Source: Moraxellaceae bacterium
GTDB lineage: Bacteria > Pseudomonadota > Gammaproteobacteria > Pseudomonadales > UBA3067
DNA: 7,121 nt
Direction of reading: 5' to 3'
Assembly (NCBI GenBank): GCA_002401525.1
Contig: NVTH01000173.1
Coordinates: 195-7,315 of the forward strand
Part shown: positions 5,561 through 7,121 of the stretch, in pieces
Layout: each line of letters opens with the position of its first letter
How positions within the stretch are numbered: position 1 is the first letter of the stretch
Translations under genes and position numbers: made by a program
The notes under the pieces: model-generated
The model's input: the letters and a program-made list of their open reading frames with translations, nothing else
Databases searched by the model: none
Told to the model about the DNA's origin: nothing

Positions 5561-7121
5561 CTATGCCCCAACCAACTCTTGCAACAATTTATTAATCCTT
5601 TTCACGTACTCATTCGGATCTTTTAATTGCGAGCCCTGAGAAAGACTGGCTTGATCAAATAGAATCCAACTCAAATCAGCAAATCGATCTTCATCAGGCT
5701 CCTGATCCAAACGCAGCATCAGTGCGTGGCTCGGATTAATTTCAAAAGTGGGTTTATTTTCCGGTAATGCTTGCCCCGCCGCTTCCATGATTTGACGCAT
5801 TTGTGCGCCCATATCATGCTCACCCACTACTAGACAGGCTGGCGAATCAGTCAATCGATTGGTAGCGCGCACGTCTTCCACTTTATCTTTCAAGACAGCT
5901 TTTAAGCGTTCTACTAATCCTTCGCTATCCTTTTCTACTTTTTCCTGCTCTTTCTTATCGTCCTCAGTATCCATGGTGCCTAAATCAAGGTCGCCTTTGC
6001 CTACATCTTGAAACTGCTTACCGTCGAACTCATTCAAATTCCCCATCATCCATTCGTCAATGCGATCGAATAAGATCAGTACTTCAATGTCCTTCTTACG
6101 GAACACTTCCAAATGAGGGCTGTGGCTTGCGGTGATGTAGTTTTCCGCAGAGATAAAATAGATCTTCGCCTGGCCTTCCTTCATCCGTTCAACGTAGCCT
6201 TCAAGCCCTACCGTATTCTCTTCCTTATCCGCCGTAGTGGAACTAAAGCGCAGCAATTTAGCAATTTTCTCGCGGTTAGCAAAATCTTCGCCGGTGCCCT
6301 CTTTCAAGGTCTGGCCAAACTCCTTCCAAAACCCTTGGTACTCTTCGGGTTTGTCCTTAGACAACTTACTCAGCAAATCCAAAATGCGCTTAGTCAACGC
6401 ACTTTTCATTGACGACACCGCTTTATCAGTCTGCAGAATCTCTCGAGAGACGTTCAAGGACAAATCATTCGAATCCACGACGCCTTTTACGAACCGAAGG
6501 TACAGCGGCATAAAATGCTCCGCTTCGTCGAGGATAAATACCCGCTGCACATAAAGCTTTAAGCCGCGCGCAGATTCTCGTTGATTAAGATCAAAAGGGG
6601 CTTTTTTAGGCACATACAATAAGCTGGTGTATTCCAGCTTGCCTTCCACACGATTATGACTCCACATCAGTGGTTCTTCAAAATCGTGGGAAATATGCTT
6701 ATAAAATTCTTTGTATTCGCTGTCTTCGACTTCGCTTCGAGATCGAGTCCACAAGGCAGTGGCTTTATTCACCACCTCTTCCTCAATCCTCGGCTCCTTC
6801 TCTTCCACCGAATCAGCCTCTTCTTCACTATCCGCATCCACTTCGTCAATGACTTCATGATCCATATAAATGGGGATGTCGATATGGTCAGAGTATTTGG
6901 AAATGATGTTCCGTAAACGCCAGTTATCGGCGTATTCCTGCTCTTCTTCTTTCAGGTGTAGAATGACTGTGGTGCCGCGTAATTCTTTATCCACAGCCTC
7001 GATGGTGAACTCGCTGTCAGCCTTGGAAGTCCAACGTACACCCTCTTCCACAGGCGCTCCAGCTCGACGAGTCAATACTTCCACCTCATCCGCGACGACA
7101 AAGGACGAGTAAAATCCCATT
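5561..7121 (-). CDS. htpG: Chaperone HtpG (Hsp90 family), C-terminal part; 5' end outside window
   Basis: An ATP-driven cytoplasmic Hsp90 homodimer that remodels client proteins, typically with DnaK. About 519 residues of an expected ~630 are present. The visible part opens in the conserved G-x-GFYS motif, so the N-terminal ~115 residues, holding most of the ATP site, lie beyond the window. The ATG at 7120 is an internal codon where relatives usually have Val, not the start. In fragment numbering, the end of the ATPase domain (RRAGAP, TTVILHL) runs to about 88 and an acidic segment covers about 89-116. The middle domain follows with [29 protein letters not shown] and NVSREILQ (223-230), whose Arg226 matches the catalytic arginine. 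The C-terminal dimerisation domain ends in [27 protein letters not shown]. There is no MEEVD tail, as expected for bacteria. The strong terminator downstream closes the unit. Confidence 0.97.
   Translation of the reverse strand, partial: MGFYSSFVVADEVEVLTRRAGAPVEEGVRWTSKADSEFTIEAVDKELRGTTVILHLKEEEQEYADNWRLRNIISKYSDHIDIPIYMDHEVIDEVDADSEEEADSVEEKEPRIEEEVVNKATALWTRSRSEVEDSEYKEFYKHISHDFEEPLMWSHNRVEGKLEYTSLLYVPKKAPFDLNQRESARGLKLYVQRVFILDEAEHFMPLYLRFVKGVVDSNDLSLNVSREILQTDKAVSSMKSALTKRILDLLSKLSKDKPEEYQGFWKEFGQTLKEGTGEDFANREKIAKLLRFSSTTADKEENTVGLEGYVERMKEGQAKIYFISAENYITASHSPHLEVFRKKDIEVLILFDRIDEWMMGNLNEFDGKQFQDVGKGDLDLGTMDTEDDKKEQEKVEKDSEGLVERLKAVLKDKVEDVRATNRLTDSPACLVVGEHDMGAQMRQIMEAAGQALPENKPTFEINPSHALMLRLDQEPDEDRFADLSWILFDQASLSQGSQLKDPNEYVKRINKLLQELVGA

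Noticed and set aside
7118..7120. ATG at the window edge as the htpG start
   Set aside because: It falls inside the conserved G-x-GFYS motif of Hsp90, about 115 residues into the protein, so it is an internal Met.

Overview
The window looks like chromosomal DNA of a gammaproteobacterium. This rests on protein resemblance only: a long-form HtpG chaperone with E. coli-like motifs, and a periplasmic gamma-glutamyltransferase (GGT) that matches the E. coli enzyme residue for residue around its active site. Base composition is moderate and the intergenic gaps are AT-rich. All five genes lie on the minus strand, so transcription runs from high to low coordinates. There is no rRNA, tRNA, CRISPR array or intact mobile element.

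In transcription order: (1) 7121-5561 holds the C-terminal ~520 residues of htpG, whose 5' end lies beyond the window, followed by a strong bidirectional rho-independent terminator (5487-5516). (2) A ~317-bp AT-rich gap carries two dyad-symmetric sites just upstream of a lone 105-residue gene (5243-4926). That protein appears to belong to a small uncharacterised family with an 'ERxC..FL' core. (3) A ~380-bp gap contains candidate ggt promoters and an unexplained, GC-richer patch with a partly open frame (about 4731-4890). (4) ggt (4547-2772) is followed after 117 bp by an SLC13/DASS-type ion transporter carrying two RCK_C (TrkA-C) domains (2655-892), then after 31 bp by a hotdog-fold acyl-CoA thioesterase (860-342). 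The thioesterase has a low-complexity N-terminal extension encoded by five 15-bp tandem repeats. (5) The last 341 bp are AT-rich, non-coding as far as I can see, and hold short direct and inverted repeats.

The transporter and thioesterase are close enough to be co-transcribed, and ggt may lead the same transcript. GGT degrades glutathione and other gamma-glutamyl compounds in the periplasm. DASS transporters with RCK_C domains include sulfate carriers, so a sulfur or amino-acid salvage role is possible, but it is inference from neighbourhood only. I do not see a clear new multi-gene system. The items most worth a second look are the 105-residue gene with its paired dyads, the repeat-built thioesterase tail, and the GC-richer intergenic patch.
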